A stretch of 64,000 nucleotides of DNA. Origin: Kordia jejudonensis (lineage in GTDB: Bacteria > Bacteroidota > Bacteroidia > Flavobacteriales > Flavobacteriaceae). Within the stretch, counting starts at the first letter, position 1, and the number at the start of each line of letters is the position of its first letter. Shown piece after piece: positions 20,393 through 31,500 of the stretch. The position numbers and the translations under genes were made by a program. The stretch lies in NCBI RefSeq assembly GCF_001005315.1, contig NZ_LBMG01000002.1, positions 151,426-215,425 on the forward strand, given 5' to 3'. The notes under the pieces were generated by a model. It searched no databases, was not told where the DNA came from, and was given only the letters and a program-made list of their open reading frames with translations.

Positions 20393-20515
20393 GTGTTGGG
20401 TGTTTGGGTCGCTATGCTTTTGGGTTTTGGGTGTTGGGTGTTGGGTGTTGGGTTTAAGTCGCTTTGCTCCTTTGTTATTCGTTATTCGTTATTCGTTATT
20501 CGTTATTCGTTATTC
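20393..20515. repeat. Heptanucleotide tandem repeats upstream of the P450 gene
   Basis: Two arrays: degenerate TTGGGTG-type units at about 20393-20454, and six perfect copies of GTTATTC at 20474-20515. They lie between the stop of ruvB and the start of the P450 gene, both on the minus strand, so they would sit in the P450 leader. Copy number could change by slipped-strand mispairing. Confidence 0.9.
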
Positions 20516-20554
20516 AAAAATACTTTTACATTCAACATTTATAATTCATCATTC

Positions 20555-21577
20555 CTAAAAAAGTCCACCTTGAACGCCACCTTTGACTCTTCCCAAATGT
20601 TTGTATGCAAGCTCCGTAACTTCTCTTCCTCTAGGTGTCCTGATGATGAAACCTTGCTGAATGAGAAATGGTTCGTATACTTCTTCAATGGTTTCGCCAC
20701 TTTCTGAAACGGCTGTCGCTAGTGTTGTGATTCCTACAGGTCCACCCTTGAATTTGTCAATGATTGTGGATAGAATTCTATTGTCCATTTCATCTAAACC
20801 GTATGCATCTACATTTAGCGCTTTTAGACCGTAACGAGCAATTTCTATATCGATATTTCCGTTTCCTTTTATTTGAGCAAAATCGCGCACTCTTCGTAAT
20901 AATGCATTTGCGATACGCGGTGTTCCACGACTTCTTCCTGCAATTTCTATGGCAGCTTCCATGGTAATAGGAACTTTTAGTATTTGCGCACTTCGTTGTA
21001 CAATAGTTGATAGTAATTCCGTAGAATAGTATTGTAAACGGCTAGCAATTCCGAAACGTGCTCGCATTGGCGCTGTTAGTAATCCTGAACGTGTTGTTGC
21101 ACCAACTAGTGTGAATGGATTTAGGTTGATTTGAACCGTTCGGGCATTTGGCCCAGATTCAATCATGATATCGATTTTGTAATCTTCCATTGCGGAATAG
21201 AGATATTCTTCCACTATGGGACTTAATCGATGTATTTCGTCTATGAATAGGACATCACGCTCATCCAAGTTGGTCAGTAATCCTGCCAAATCGCCTGGCT
21301 TGTCTAACACAGGTCCTGAGGTTACTTTGATACCTACTTCGAGTTCGTTTGCTAAAATGTGTGCTAATGTTGTTTTTCCCAATCCTGGAGGTCCATGAAA
21401 TAAGGTATGATCTAGTGCTTCATCACGTAGATTGGCTGCTTGCACAAAGACTTGCAAGTTTTCTAATACTTGATCTTGTCCAGTAAAATCTCCAAAAGAT
21501 AGTGGACGCAATGCTTTTTCAACATCTAATTCTTCAGATGAGTAGTTCTGATTTGTAGGGTCTAAATTGTCATTCAT
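20555..21577 (-). CDS. ruvB: Holliday junction branch migration ATPase RuvB
   Basis: 340 residues, full length. AAA+ motor of the RuvAB complex. Seen: [11 protein letters not shown], Walker [13 protein letters not shown], Walker [11 protein letters not shown], sensor [19 protein letters not shown], arginine-finger region [20 protein letters not shown] and the C-terminal winged helix ([18 protein letters not shown]). It is separated from the oxidase operon upstream by a terminator at about 21588-21624. Confidence 0.98.
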   Translation of the reverse strand: MNDNLDPTNQNYSSEELDVEKALRPLSFGDFTGQDQVLENLQVFVQAANLRDEALDHTLFHGPPGLGKTTLAHILANELEVGIKVTSGPVLDKPGDLAGLLTNLDERDVLFIDEIHRLSPIVEEYLYSAMEDYKIDIMIESGPNARTVQINLNPFTLVGATTRSGLLTAPMRARFGIASRLQYYSTELLSTIVQRSAQILKVPITMEAAIEIAGRSRGTPRIANALLRRVRDFAQIKGNGNIDIEIARYGLKALNVDAYGLDEMDNRILSTIIDKFKGGPVGITTLATAVSESGETIEEVYEPFLIQQGFIIRTPRGREVTELAYKHLGRVKGGVQGGLF

Positions 21578-21587
21578 TACTACAAAG

Positions 21588-21624
21588 ATAAAAAAAGAAA
21601 AGCCTTTCTGAGTAGAAAGGCTTT
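21588..21624 (-). terminator. Terminator of the act-cta operon
   Basis: AAAGCCTTTCT paired with AGAAAGGCTTT around a 4-nt loop; on the minus strand it is followed by a T-rich run. It lies 46 bp after the ctaD stop and just before ruvB. Confidence 0.8.
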
Positions 21625-21669
21625 GATATAATGAATCTCTTGTGTGAGATCTACGTTTTCGCGGAGATG

Positions 21670-23469
21670 TTAGTGATGTAATTCTTCTTCGTCATCCTTC
21701 ATTGGAACATTCTGAGGAACGAAATCATCATCATGTCCTGGTTTGCTATAGTCATATGCCCAACGGTGTACATGAGGAATTTCTCCTGGCCAGTTTCCGT
21801 GAATGTGCTCTACTGGTGCTGTCCATTCTAATGTATTTGATCTCCATGGGTTTTGTGGCGCTTTTTTTCCGTAGAACATACTACTAAAGAAGTTGTAAAG
21901 GAATACTAACTGGAATGCTCCACCAATGATTGCAAATGTTGTAATAACTACGTTTACGTTTGCTAAATCGTCAAATAACGGGAATTCAGAGTTTGTATAA
22001 TAACGTCTTGGTAAACCTGCCATTCCGATAAAGTGCATTGGAAAGAAAACTCCATATGCCGTAATCGCTGTTACCCAGAAGTGAACATATCCTAAGTTTT
22101 TGTTCATCATTCTACCAAACATTCTAGGGAACCAGTGATAGACACCTGCAAACATTCCGTAAAGAGCAGATATACCCATTACTAAGTGGAAGTGTGCTAC
22201 CACGAAATATGTATCGTGAACATTGATATCTAATGTACTGTCTCCAAGAATAATTCCTGTTAATCCTCCAGTGATGAATGTTGATACTAATCCGATAGAG
22301 AAAAGCATTGCTGGATTCATCTGTAAGTTACCTTTCCAGAGTGTTGTGATATAGTTAAATGCTTTTACCGCTGATGGTATGGCAATTAATAGTGTTGTAA
22401 ATGTAAATACTGATCCAAGGAATGGATTCATTCCTGAGATAAACATATGGTGTCCCCAAACAATTGTTGAAAGGAATGCAATTGCTAAGATAGAAGCTAC
22501 CATGGCTCGGTAACCGAAAATTGGTTTTCGAGAGTTTGTAGCAATTACTTCTGAGGTAATCCCTAATGCTGGAAGTAATACAATGTATACTTCAGGATGT
22601 CCTAAGAACCAGAATAAGTGTTCAAATAGTACTGGCGAACCACCTTGATAGTGTAATACTTCTCCTTGTATGAATATGTCTGATAGATAGAACGATGTTC
22701 CAAAGCTTCTATCGAATATTAATAATAATGCTGCTGATAATAATACTGGGAACGAAACCACACCAATGATAGCCGTTACAAAGAACGCCCAAATTGTTAA
22801 TGGTAATCTTGTCATAGACATTCCTTTTGTTCTAAGGTTGATTACCGTCACTATGTAGTTTAGTGATCCTAGTAATGATGATGCAATGAATATTGCCATT
22901 GAGACTAACCATAACGTCATTCCTAACCCAGATCCTGGAATTGCTTCTGGTAAGGCACTTAACGGTGGATAGATTGTCCAACCTGATGATGCTGCTCCAC
23001 CTTCTACAAATAAGGATAATACCATGATTACACTTGAAATAAAGAATAACCAGTATGATACCATGTTTAGGAATCCTGAAGCCATATCTCTAGCTCCAAT
23101 TTGCAATGGAATTAGTAAGTTACTAAATGTACCACTTAGACCTGCCGTTAATACAAAGAATACCATGATTGTACCATGAATTGTAACTAAGGCTAAGTAT
23201 TTATCTGCACTCAATACGCCGTCAGGAGCCCAATTCCCTAAAAATATTTCAAAGATTGTAAATGATTCCTTTGGCCATGCAATTTGCATACGAAAAAATA
23301 TAGACATCATGATACCAATAACTCCCATGATCGTACCTGTAATAAGATACTGCTTGGCAATCATTTTGTGATCTTGACTAAATATGTATTTAGTCATGAA
23401 TGTCTCTTTGTGATGATGTCCGTGATCGTCGTGTCCGTGATCTTCTGCGTGTACTGCTGTTGCTGACAT
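21670..23469 (-). CDS. ctaD: Cytochrome c oxidase subunit I
   Basis: 599 residues, about 12 membrane segments. Heme a/a3-CuB subunit that reduces oxygen and pumps protons. Seen: the CuB/cross-link motif [14 protein letters not shown], the CuB ligands GHHMF, and the heme ligands in [15 protein letters not shown]. Both ends are His-rich ([14 protein letters not shown] at the N-terminus and EELHH at the C-terminus). Last gene of the ACIII/oxidase cluster, 35 bp after ctaC. Confidence 0.98.
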   Translation of the reverse strand: MSATAVHAEDHGHDDHGHHHKETFMTKYIFSQDHKMIAKQYLITGTIMGVIGIMMSIFFRMQIAWPKESFTIFEIFLGNWAPDGVLSADKYLALVTIHGTIMVFFVLTAGLSGTFSNLLIPLQIGARDMASGFLNMVSYWLFFISSVIMVLSLFVEGGAASSGWTIYPPLSALPEAIPGSGLGMTLWLVSMAIFIASSLLGSLNYIVTVINLRTKGMSMTRLPLTIWAFFVTAIIGVVSFPVLLSAALLLIFDRSFGTSFYLSDIFIQGEVLHYQGGSPVLFEHLFWFLGHPEVYIVLLPALGITSEVIATNSRKPIFGYRAMVASILAIAFLSTIVWGHHMFISGMNPFLGSVFTFTTLLIAIPSAVKAFNYITTLWKGNLQMNPAMLFSIGLVSTFITGGLTGIILGDSTLDINVHDTYFVVAHFHLVMGISALYGMFAGVYHWFPRMFGRMMNKNLGYVHFWVTAITAYGVFFPMHFIGMAGLPRRYYTNSEFPLFDDLANVNVVITTFAIIGGAFQLVFLYNFFSSMFYGKKAPQNPWRSNTLEWTAPVEHIHGNWPGEIPHVHRWAYDYSKPGHDDDFVPQNVPMKDDEEELHH

Positions 23470-23504
23470 ATCTATATATTATATCTTTTTAATTATTTTT
23501 TTAA

Positions 23505-24572
23505 TTATTCCTTTCCTCCGAAAGTTTTTTGTTCTGCGATCCACTTGTTGTAGTCTTCTTCACTTTCTACAATCACTTTCATTTGCATGTTGTAATGTGA
23601 TTCCCCACAAATTTTATTACATAGTAATAGGAAATCAAATTCGTATGCTTCTAACGCATCTTTTCCTTCCGCTAGGAGTTTTTCACTTTTAGCAGCTCTT
23701 ATATCATTGATACGTCTTACTTTGTTTGTGATTTTTGATGTTTCACGCATTTCCTCTGTCGTCATGTTTGGCGTCATCGCAAATTCGGTAATCATCCCAG
23801 GAACACAGTTCATTTGCATTCTGAAGTGTGGCATATACGCAGAGTGTAATACATCTTGCGAACGCATTTTGAATACTACTTTTCTGTTGACAGGCAAGTG
23901 TAGTTCTTGTACGATGATATCATCTTGTGCATATGGATCTTCTGTATCTAAACCTAAGATATTTGCCGCAGGACCTAAATCGATTAAACGTACATTTGCC
24001 TTACCTAATACATTGTCTTCTCCAGCGTATCTTGCTTTCCAGTTGAACTGTTGTGCATATAATTCTACTACAATTGGATCGTCTTCCATGTTTACATCCA
24101 TGATTTCATTCCAAGTGAATAGTCCATAAAGAATTAAACCAGCTAATGTAATTACTGGAATGATTGTCCAGATAAATTCCAATTTATCATTGTCTGCATA
24201 GTATAATGCTTTTTGTCCTTCTCTACCTCTGTATTTGAATGCGAAGTAGTGTAATAATGCTTGTGTTAGCGTTTGTACGAAGAAGATCAATATCATTGAT
24301 ATGATCATTAAGGTATCAACACTTGCACCGTGTTCTGATGCAGCGTTTCCAATTAATGGCAAGTCACCCCATTTTACGAAAGAGATTATTGTAATAATGT
24401 ATATGAACATCAAGAATCCCATCATGAGGTATCCATTGATATTGTTATCCTTGTCATTAGCTACCTGAGAGTTATCTGCTTTCGCTTGCGATAAATCGAA
24501 AATCTTCGTCAGCTGCCAAATTGCGATTGCAATTAGGATAATTACTATAAACGTTAGTAAACCAGTAGTCAT
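23505..24572 (-). CDS. ctaC: Cytochrome c oxidase subunit II
   Basis: 355 residues. Three hydrophobic N-terminal segments and a periplasmic cupredoxin domain. CuA ligands are seen: His in QDVLHSAYMPH, then CNKICGESHYNM (two Cys, His, Met). The residue between the two Cys that is usually Glu or Gln is Lys here. The extra N-terminal helix and the insert FAMTPNMTTEEMRE are typical of Bacteroidota subunit II. It accepts electrons from ACIII, directly or through the cytochrome c domains of ActA/ActE. Confidence 0.96.
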   Translation of the reverse strand: MTTGLLTFIVIILIAIAIWQLTKIFDLSQAKADNSQVANDKDNNINGYLMMGFLMFIYIITIISFVKWGDLPLIGNAASEHGASVDTLMIISMILIFFVQTLTQALLHYFAFKYRGREGQKALYYADNDKLEFIWTIIPVITLAGLILYGLFTWNEIMDVNMEDDPIVVELYAQQFNWKARYAGEDNVLGKANVRLIDLGPAANILGLDTEDPYAQDDIIVQELHLPVNRKVVFKMRSQDVLHSAYMPHFRMQMNCVPGMITEFAMTPNMTTEEMRETSKITNKVRRINDIRAAKSEKLLAEGKDALEAYEFDFLLLCNKICGESHYNMQMKVIVESEEDYNKWIAEQKTFGGKE

Positions 24573-24598
24573 CTTATTTTATACTGTTTTGAGATTAA

Positions 24599-26029
24599 TT
24601 AATAATGAAATTGTTTACTTTCTTCAATAAACGGATTTCGTTTTGCCAATAATGGTGCTTTTGTTAGTGCTGTAAATACTACAAATATGAATAATCCTAA
24701 GAAGAATAATATTCCTCCTATTTCTGGCATTCCTAATGACCAGTTTGGACCAACTGTAGCTGGCATAACCATATTGAATACATCTATGTAGTGACCAAAT
24801 AGGATCACTGTTCCTGCAATTACTATAATCCAATTAAGTCTCTTAAAGTCGCTATTCATTAAGATGAGTAATGGGAATATTAAGTTTAATGCAATCATTC
24901 CGAAGAATGGCAAGTTATAGTCTTCAATACGTGTAACGAAGTATGTTACTTCTTCTGGAATGTTTGAGTACCAGATTAACATGAATTGAGAGAACCATAA
25001 GTATGTCCAGAAAATACTAACACCGAACATAAATTTTGCTAAATCGTGTAAGTGACTATCATTTACATATGGTAATAGTCCTTTTGATTTAAGATATATT
25101 GTTACTAAAGCAATTACTGTGATTCCAGATACAAACATACTTGCGAATACGTACCATCCAAATAATGTACTAAACCAGTGGTGATCGAAAGACATAATCC
25201 AGTCCCATGACATCATAGATTCAGAGATTAAGAATAGTACTAAAAATATTGCAGCCAATCTGAAGTTTTTCTTGAAGTTGCTATTATCATCAGCATCATC
25301 TTGTCGTAACGAGAATTTTCTTGATAGTTGACGATATGCAACCCAAATAGCACTATATATTACGGCTCTGATTAGGAACCAAGGCACATTTAACCATGCT
25401 TTTTTACCATACGTTAACGTGTCAAAAATTTCACTGTCAGGGTCTACTAATTTTGGATCCATCCAGTGGAATAAGTGATTTAAGTGTAAGCTTGGCATAC
25501 AAAGTACCAAAAGTATAATGATACTGATTGTTCCAGGAATGATGTAGGCAGTGATTCCTTCCATAACTCTGAAAAGTACTGGCGACCATCCTGCTTGCGC
25601 GGCGCGTTGTATGGCATAGAATGCTAATACTCCTAATGATATCATCATAAAGAAGAACGCTGCGATGTATATTGCTGCCCAAGGCTTGTTTTGTAATTGT
25701 GTTAATTTGTGCTCATCGTGCTTTGCTGAATTGTGGTGACCAGCTCCAGCGTCATGATGACCTTCAGAAGCATGCGCATCATCATGAGAAGTTTCTCCGT
25801 GATGATCGTTTGTTGCATGGGCATCAGTTTTGTGATCGTCATGGTGAGCTGTTTTACCATCATCATGACTCGCTTCTTCTCCATGTCCGCCATGTCCGTG
25901 TGCAGCTTCATGAGCTTTCATTTCCTCTACAGAACCTGGTGTAGTAGCAAAACTTACTCCTACTAATATTCCTCCAAGAATCATGGAAATTATTGCGAAA
26001 AGTCTTAATCTATTTGAAAACGTATACAT
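24599..26029 (-). CDS. actF: Alternative complex III membrane subunit ActF, His-rich insert
   Basis: 476 residues, about 10 membrane segments in two bundles, related to ActC/NrfD. The first helix (about 8-29) is followed at residues 36-108 by an insert extremely rich in His, Asp and Ala (repeated HHD, HDDHK, HGGHGE) before the second helix. The conserved part continues with NKPWAAIYIAAFFFMMISLG and SWDWIMSFDHHWFSTLFGWY. It contributes to the quinol-binding and proton path region of ACIII. The His-rich stretch could bind Cu or Zn; this is inference. Confidence 0.93.
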   Translation of the reverse strand: MYTFSNRLRLFAIISMILGGILVGVSFATTPGSVEEMKAHEAAHGHGGHGEEASHDDGKTAHHDDHKTDAHATNDHHGETSHDDAHASEGHHDAGAGHHNSAKHDEHKLTQLQNKPWAAIYIAAFFFMMISLGVLAFYAIQRAAQAGWSPVLFRVMEGITAYIIPGTISIIILLVLCMPSLHLNHLFHWMDPKLVDPDSEIFDTLTYGKKAWLNVPWFLIRAVIYSAIWVAYRQLSRKFSLRQDDADDNSNFKKNFRLAAIFLVLFLISESMMSWDWIMSFDHHWFSTLFGWYVFASMFVSGITVIALVTIYLKSKGLLPYVNDSHLHDLAKFMFGVSIFWTYLWFSQFMLIWYSNIPEEVTYFVTRIEDYNLPFFGMIALNLIFPLLILMNSDFKRLNWIIVIAGTVILFGHYIDVFNMVMPATVGPNWSLGMPEIGGILFFLGLFIFVVFTALTKAPLLAKRNPFIEESKQFHY

Positions 26030-26057
26030 TGTATATAATTCTATGTCTTTATTGATC

Positions 26058-26633
26058 TTATTTTAAATCTGCTTTCAACTTTAATACATGTTGAACTACT
26101 TGCCAACGCTCTTTTGTATCTAATTGACTAGCGTGTGATCCCATGTTGTTTTTACCGTACATTAATACATGGTAAATACTTCCTTCTGTAATTGCTCTTC
26201 CTGCATCATTGTAAGCTGGAATTCCTAGGAATTTTTCACGCTTCATGAGAATCCCTTGTCCATCTCCTTTATTTCCATGACATATGGCACAGTAAATTCC
26301 ATATAGTTCTTTACCTTTTGCCATATTTTCTTCATTGGTAACCAAAGGTGATTTGAGTTCAGCTTTTGCGGCTTCGTATCCTTCATTGGTATTTTCATAC
26401 TCATAAGGCAACCAACCTCTTTTTACACTTCCTTCTGCTGGAATTTGCGCTTCCATATTGTGCTCTGCAAAACCTCCATAAGGAACGCCATCAACTTCTT
26501 GATACGCTTCATATCCTACAGGTTCGTACATGTTAGGAAAATACTGGTAGTTTGGTTGTGATTTATTAAAGCATGAAGTCATTAGCATTGCTGCTCCAAA
26601 AACGACTCCTATTTTTATAAGGCTCTTTATCAT
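26058..26633 (-). CDS. actE: Alternative complex III monoheme cytochrome c subunit ActE
   Basis: 191 residues. The lipoprotein signal ends in LMTSC (lipobox), so it is anchored on the periplasmic side. One CxxCH heme motif, CAICHGNKGDGQG, and a distal Met probably in VLMYGKNNMGSHASQL. It hands electrons from the ActA hemes toward the oxidase. Four bp separate it from actD. Confidence 0.95.
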   Translation of the reverse strand: MIKSLIKIGVVFGAAMLMTSCFNKSQPNYQYFPNMYEPVGYEAYQEVDGVPYGGFAEHNMEAQIPAEGSVKRGWLPYEYENTNEGYEAAKAELKSPLVTNEENMAKGKELYGIYCAICHGNKGDGQGILMKREKFLGIPAYNDAGRAITEGSIYHVLMYGKNNMGSHASQLDTKERWQVVQHVLKLKADLK

Positions 26634-26637
26634 CTTA

Positions 26638-27168
26638 TTAATGCTTTTTGTCAGTGACTTTTATTTCTGTAGCACCCGTTGCAAGCAACAATGCTGTTAA
26701 TTCTTCTTCATTTCCTCCGTGAACTGCCACTTCCATTAAGAAGTGATCGTCTGTGGTTCTTGGATCAGGGTTTTCTGCTTCTTTAAATGGCCATAATTTA
26801 CTTCTCATGTAAAAAGTAATTACCATTAAATGTGCTGCAAAGAAAACGGTCATTTCAAACATAATTGGCACGAATGCTGGCATGTTTTCTATAAAACTAA
26901 AGCTTGGCTTTCCACCGATATTTTGAGGCCAATCCACAATCATAATGTAATACATCATTGTGGTGGCAACAGCCAATCCAACACATCCATACATGAATGC
27001 TGTAATTGCCAATCGCGTAGGCGCAAGTCCCATTGCTTTGTCTAGTCCATGTACAGGAAATGGCGTGTACACTTCTTCGATGTGATGATTTTCTTGACGT
27101 ACTTTTTTCACTGCTGACATTAGTACATCATCATCGGTATACATTGCTTGTATTACTTTACTACTCAT
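26638..27168 (-). CDS. actD: Alternative complex III subunit ActD (DUF3341)
   Basis: 176 residues. A cytoplasmic N-terminal domain (about 1-50: VQAMYTDDDVLMSAVKKVR-like start, then EEVYTPFPVHGLDKAMGL) is followed by two membrane helices (about 54-77 and 96-116) and a short tail. This is the known ActD layout. Its start overlaps the actC stop by 8 bp. Confidence 0.95.
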   Translation of the reverse strand: MSSKVIQAMYTDDDVLMSAVKKVRQENHHIEEVYTPFPVHGLDKAMGLAPTRLAITAFMYGCVGLAVATTMMYYIMIVDWPQNIGGKPSFSFIENMPAFVPIMFEMTVFFAAHLMVITFYMRSKLWPFKEAENPDPRTTDDHFLMEVAVHGGNEEELTALLLATGATEIKVTDKKH

Positions 27169-28552
27169 GGTTACCGTCTCTTAATTTTTTATATTTTTCT
27201 CCTGATGATTTTAAGATTGATTTTACTTCCGCCTGTGCAATGACAGGGAATGTTCTTGAATATAGTAAGAACAATACAAAGAAGAAGCCAATCGTACCTA
27301 TAAATATTCCTATGTCTACAAATGTTGGTGAGAACATCGTCCATGATGATGGAAGGTAATCTCTGTGTAATGATGTTACGATAATTACGAAACGCTCAAA
27401 CCACATTCCAATGTTTACGACAATAGAGATTATAAAAGAGAACATAATACTTGTTCTTAATTTTTTAGACCACATAAATTGTGGAGAGAACACGTTACAT
27501 GTCATCATTGCCCAGTATGCCCACCAGTAAGGACCAGTTGCTCTGTTTAAGAATGCATATTGTTCAAATTCTACTCCTGAATACCATGCGATGAATAATT
27601 CTGTAATGTATGCACAACCAACGATAGAACCAGTAATCATGATTACGATGTTCATTAATTCGATGTGTTGTAATGTAATATAGTCTTCCATATTACACAC
27701 TTTACGCATGATGATTAATAAGGTGTTTACCATGGCAAATCCTGAGAAAATCGCTCCTGCCACGAAATATGGTGGGAAGATTGTCGTATGCCATCCTGGT
27801 ATTACCGATGTTGCGAAGTCAAACGATACAATGGTATGTACAGAAAGTACTAATGGTGTTGCTAAACCTGCAAGTACCAATGATACTTCTTCAAAACGTT
27901 GCCAATCTTTAGCACGTCCACTCCAACCGAAACTTACTAAACTGTAAATTTTCTTTTGGAAAGGCTTTACTGCTCTATCTCTAATCATTGCAAAATCTGG
28001 TAATAAACCTGTCCACCAGAATACTAATGATACAGATAAATAGGTAGAAATTGCAAATACATCCCAAAGTAGTGGAGAGTTAAAGTTTACCCATAACGAT
28101 CCAAATTGGTTTGGAATTGGCAATACCCAGTATGCTAACCAAGGACGTCCCATGTGAATGATAGGGAATAATCCTGCTTGTACTACTGAGAAAATGGTCA
28201 TAGCTTCCGCAGATCGGTTAATTGCCATTCTCCATTTTTGACGGAAAAGTAATAGTACGGCAGAAATCAATGTTCCTGCGTGACCAATACCAACCCACCA
28301 AACGAAGTTTGTGATATCCCAAGCCCAACCGACAGTTTTGTTAAGACCCCAAACTCCAATACCAGTAGATATTGTGTAAATAATACATCCAATTCCCCAA
28401 AGGAATGCTACTAATGCAATAGAAAATACTATCCACCATTGCTTATTAGCTTTTCCTTCTACAGGAGCAACAATATCAAGTGTTACATCATGATATGATT
28501 TGTCTCCAGTTACTAAGGGTTTTCTTATAGGTGCTTCGTAATGCGACGCCAT
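27161..28552 (-). CDS. actC: Alternative complex III membrane subunit ActC (NrfD-like)
   Basis: 463 residues with about 10 membrane segments. Polysulfide reductase NrfD family; binds menaquinol at the periplasmic side and feeds electrons to the iron-sulfur clusters of ActB. Seen: [24 protein letters not shown]-type second helix (conserved GHAGT), [14 protein letters not shown] and WFERFVIIV. Same operon, 35 bp after actB. Confidence 0.96.
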   Translation of the reverse strand: [463 protein letters not shown]

Positions 28553-28587
28553 AATCCGTTTATAATTGTTTCTTATTAATTCTTTTT

Positions 28588-31500
28588 TTATGCTTCTTTA
28601 GTGTTTCTAACCTTCACGTAATACTGTACGTTTGGCTTCGTTCCTACGTGTTCTAATAAATGATACATACGATCATCTTTTAGAGACTTAGCAACTTTAC
28701 TTTCCTTGTCATTGATATCTCCAAATACCATTGCACCTGAGCTACATGCTGATGAACAAGCGGTTTGGAATTCTCCATCTTTGATTTGACGACCTTCACG
28801 TTTTGCATCAAGGATTGTTTTTTGTGTCATTTGAATACACATAGAACATTTTTCCATCACTCCACGAGAACGAACTACTACGTCTGGGTTTAATACCATA
28901 CGACCTAAATCGTCATTCATATGATAATCAAATTCATCATTCTTATTGTATAAGAACCAGTTGAATCGACGTACTTTATAAGGACAGTTGTTTGCACAGT
29001 AACGAGTTCCTACACAACGGTTATATGCCATGTGGTTTTGACCTTGACGACCGTGCGATGTTGCAGCAACTGGACAAACCGTCTCACATGGAGCGTGGTT
29101 ACAGTGCTGACACATTACTGGTTGAAATGCTACTTGTGGATTCTCAGACGGATCTTCTAATCTAGCAAAACCAGAAAGTGATCCATTTCCTTCTCTATCT
29201 CCAAACACATAATTCCCAAGACCAAGTCCATCAAAGTTTTCTTTTGCCTCGTCATCTCCAGCAAACGTTTCTTCTGAAGAATAGTATCTATCAATACGCA
29301 ACCAGTGCATATCTCTACTTCTTCTAACTTCCGTTTTACCAACTACTGGCACATTGTTTTCTGCGTGACATGCAATTACACATGCGCCACAACCTGTACA
29401 AGCGTTTAAGTCAATTGATAGGTTAAAGTGATGTCCGATAGAACGATCAAATTCATCCCACAAATCAGCATCTGGTGATGTTGCAGAAATCATTTCGTGA
29501 TCTTTAGACACGTGTGGCATTACATTCCATCCGTGTTTTAGATCTTCTTTACCGTATGTATTGAAAATTTCTATGGTCGTTTCTTTAACGATATCACCTC
29601 TACCCATTAAGGTATTGTGCAACTGTACACATGCAAATTCATGCATTTCTCTTGCAGCAGCCGTTACCGTTACTTCTTGAGCTGAGTTGAAGTTATTGTA
29701 GAATGTGTAAGCGTTTACACCTGTCTGCATCTCTTCTTTGATTCCAGCTTCTTTACCATAACCAACTGCTAAACCAACTGTTCCTTTGGCTTGACCTGGT
29801 TGAATGATAACTGGCACTTCTAAAGAAACACCATTGACAGTTACTTTTGCATAACTACCATTTAAACCACCATTCGCAACATTTTCGTTTACTAATTCTA
29901 GTTTGGCAGCATCTGCTTTGGAAACTGTTAGATAGTTATCCCAAGAAGCTCTTGTAATTGGATCAGGGAATTCTTGTAACCAAGGATTGTTTGCTTGCTG
30001 TCCGTCTCCCATTCCTGTTTTAGCATATAAAACCAACTCCATTCCTGTAGCTACTTTTGTTCCTGCTAATTTTCTAGCCTGAGCATTTACATCAACACTT
30101 TGAGGTGCCGTTTCTTCTCCTTCTTCAGCTTCAGGTGCATTTTCTATGGCATCTGTTGCTTCGTCAGCTAAACTTACCGTGGCAGTTGTTTTGAATACAC
30201 CATCATGAACAGCTTTGTTCCAAGAAGTTCCTCCTAAGATATCAGCAGACCAAGTTTCTTTGATGTATTCGTAATATGTTTGTTCACTTCCTGTCCATTT
30301 TAATAAAGCATCTTGAAATTGTCTTGTATCAAATAATGGACGGATAGTAGGTTGCATTACACTGTAATGACCTTTTTTCATTTCAACATCTCCCCAAGAT
30401 TCTAAATAATGTGGAGCCGGAGCAATGTATTTTGTATTTAGTGCCGTTTCGTCTTCTTTCATTGTAAACGTAACAGCTAGTTCTAATTTCTGAAGACCTT
30501 CAGCGAATTCTTTTCCGTTTGCCAAAGTGTATACTGGATTTACACCAGCCATGATTACTCCACCAACAGCTCCGTTTTTAACATCAGCAACTAACTTCGC
30601 AACTGCTTTGTCGTTTCCTTGTCTTATTTTACGAGGCGCATTTGCATCAAATGCTTCACTATTGAGGTATTCATTTATTGCTAAAACTAAACTTTGCGCA
30701 TCTACATCATTGATTCCAGATACAACTACTGCTTTTGTTTTTGCTTGTTTTATTTGACCAACCGCTTTTGCGATAGCATCTTCTACTTTGTCAGAAAGTT
30801 TTCTTCCAGAAACAGCATTTCCAGTAATTCCTGCGTAAATTTTAGCTAATGCAACTTTTTGATCAGATGGTGTTAATGGCACACGCTTATCAGCATTTGC
30901 TCCTGATAAAGACATGTTAGACTCAAATTGAATGTGTCTTGACATTTTTGCCTGACCATGTTTTCCTTGAGGAATTCTTCCTTTTGCATATCCATCATCA
31001 TATCCACCACCTTGCCAGTCTCCTAAGATATCAGCTCCAACAGACACGATGAGTTCTGCTTTCGCGAAATCATAGTCAGCTAAACCTCTTTCTCCGTATT
31101 TTGCTTCGAAAGCGTCTAATGCAGTTGACTCAGATATTGCATCATATGTTACGTGACGTACGTTGGAAAACTTCGCTTTGAATTCTTCAATCAATTTAGC
31201 CGTTGAAGGACTTGCAAAGGTTTGCGTTAACAACACTAATGGTTTTCCTGAATCTGCAACGGTTCTTATACGTTGAAAAACTTCTCCATCAAATTCTTCC
31301 CAACTTGTTTCCTCGCCAGCAATTTTAGGTGTTTTCACTCTCATACTGTCATATAAAGATAGTACAGATGCTTGAATTCTAGCATTTGCACTTCCTTTTA
31401 CAGCAGCTTCCTTGTTGTTTTCAACTTTGATTGGACGACCTTCTCTTGTTTTAATTAAGATACTTGCAAAGTCGTATCCATCTGCAATTGTTGTTGCATA

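Noticed and set aside
20474..20515. CRISPR-like periodic repeat
   Set aside because: The units are 7 bp without spacers, so it is a simple tandem repeat.
25672..25966. Overlapping frames opposite the actF His-rich insert
   Set aside because: Created by the repeated CAT/GAT codons on the other strand; no independent signal.
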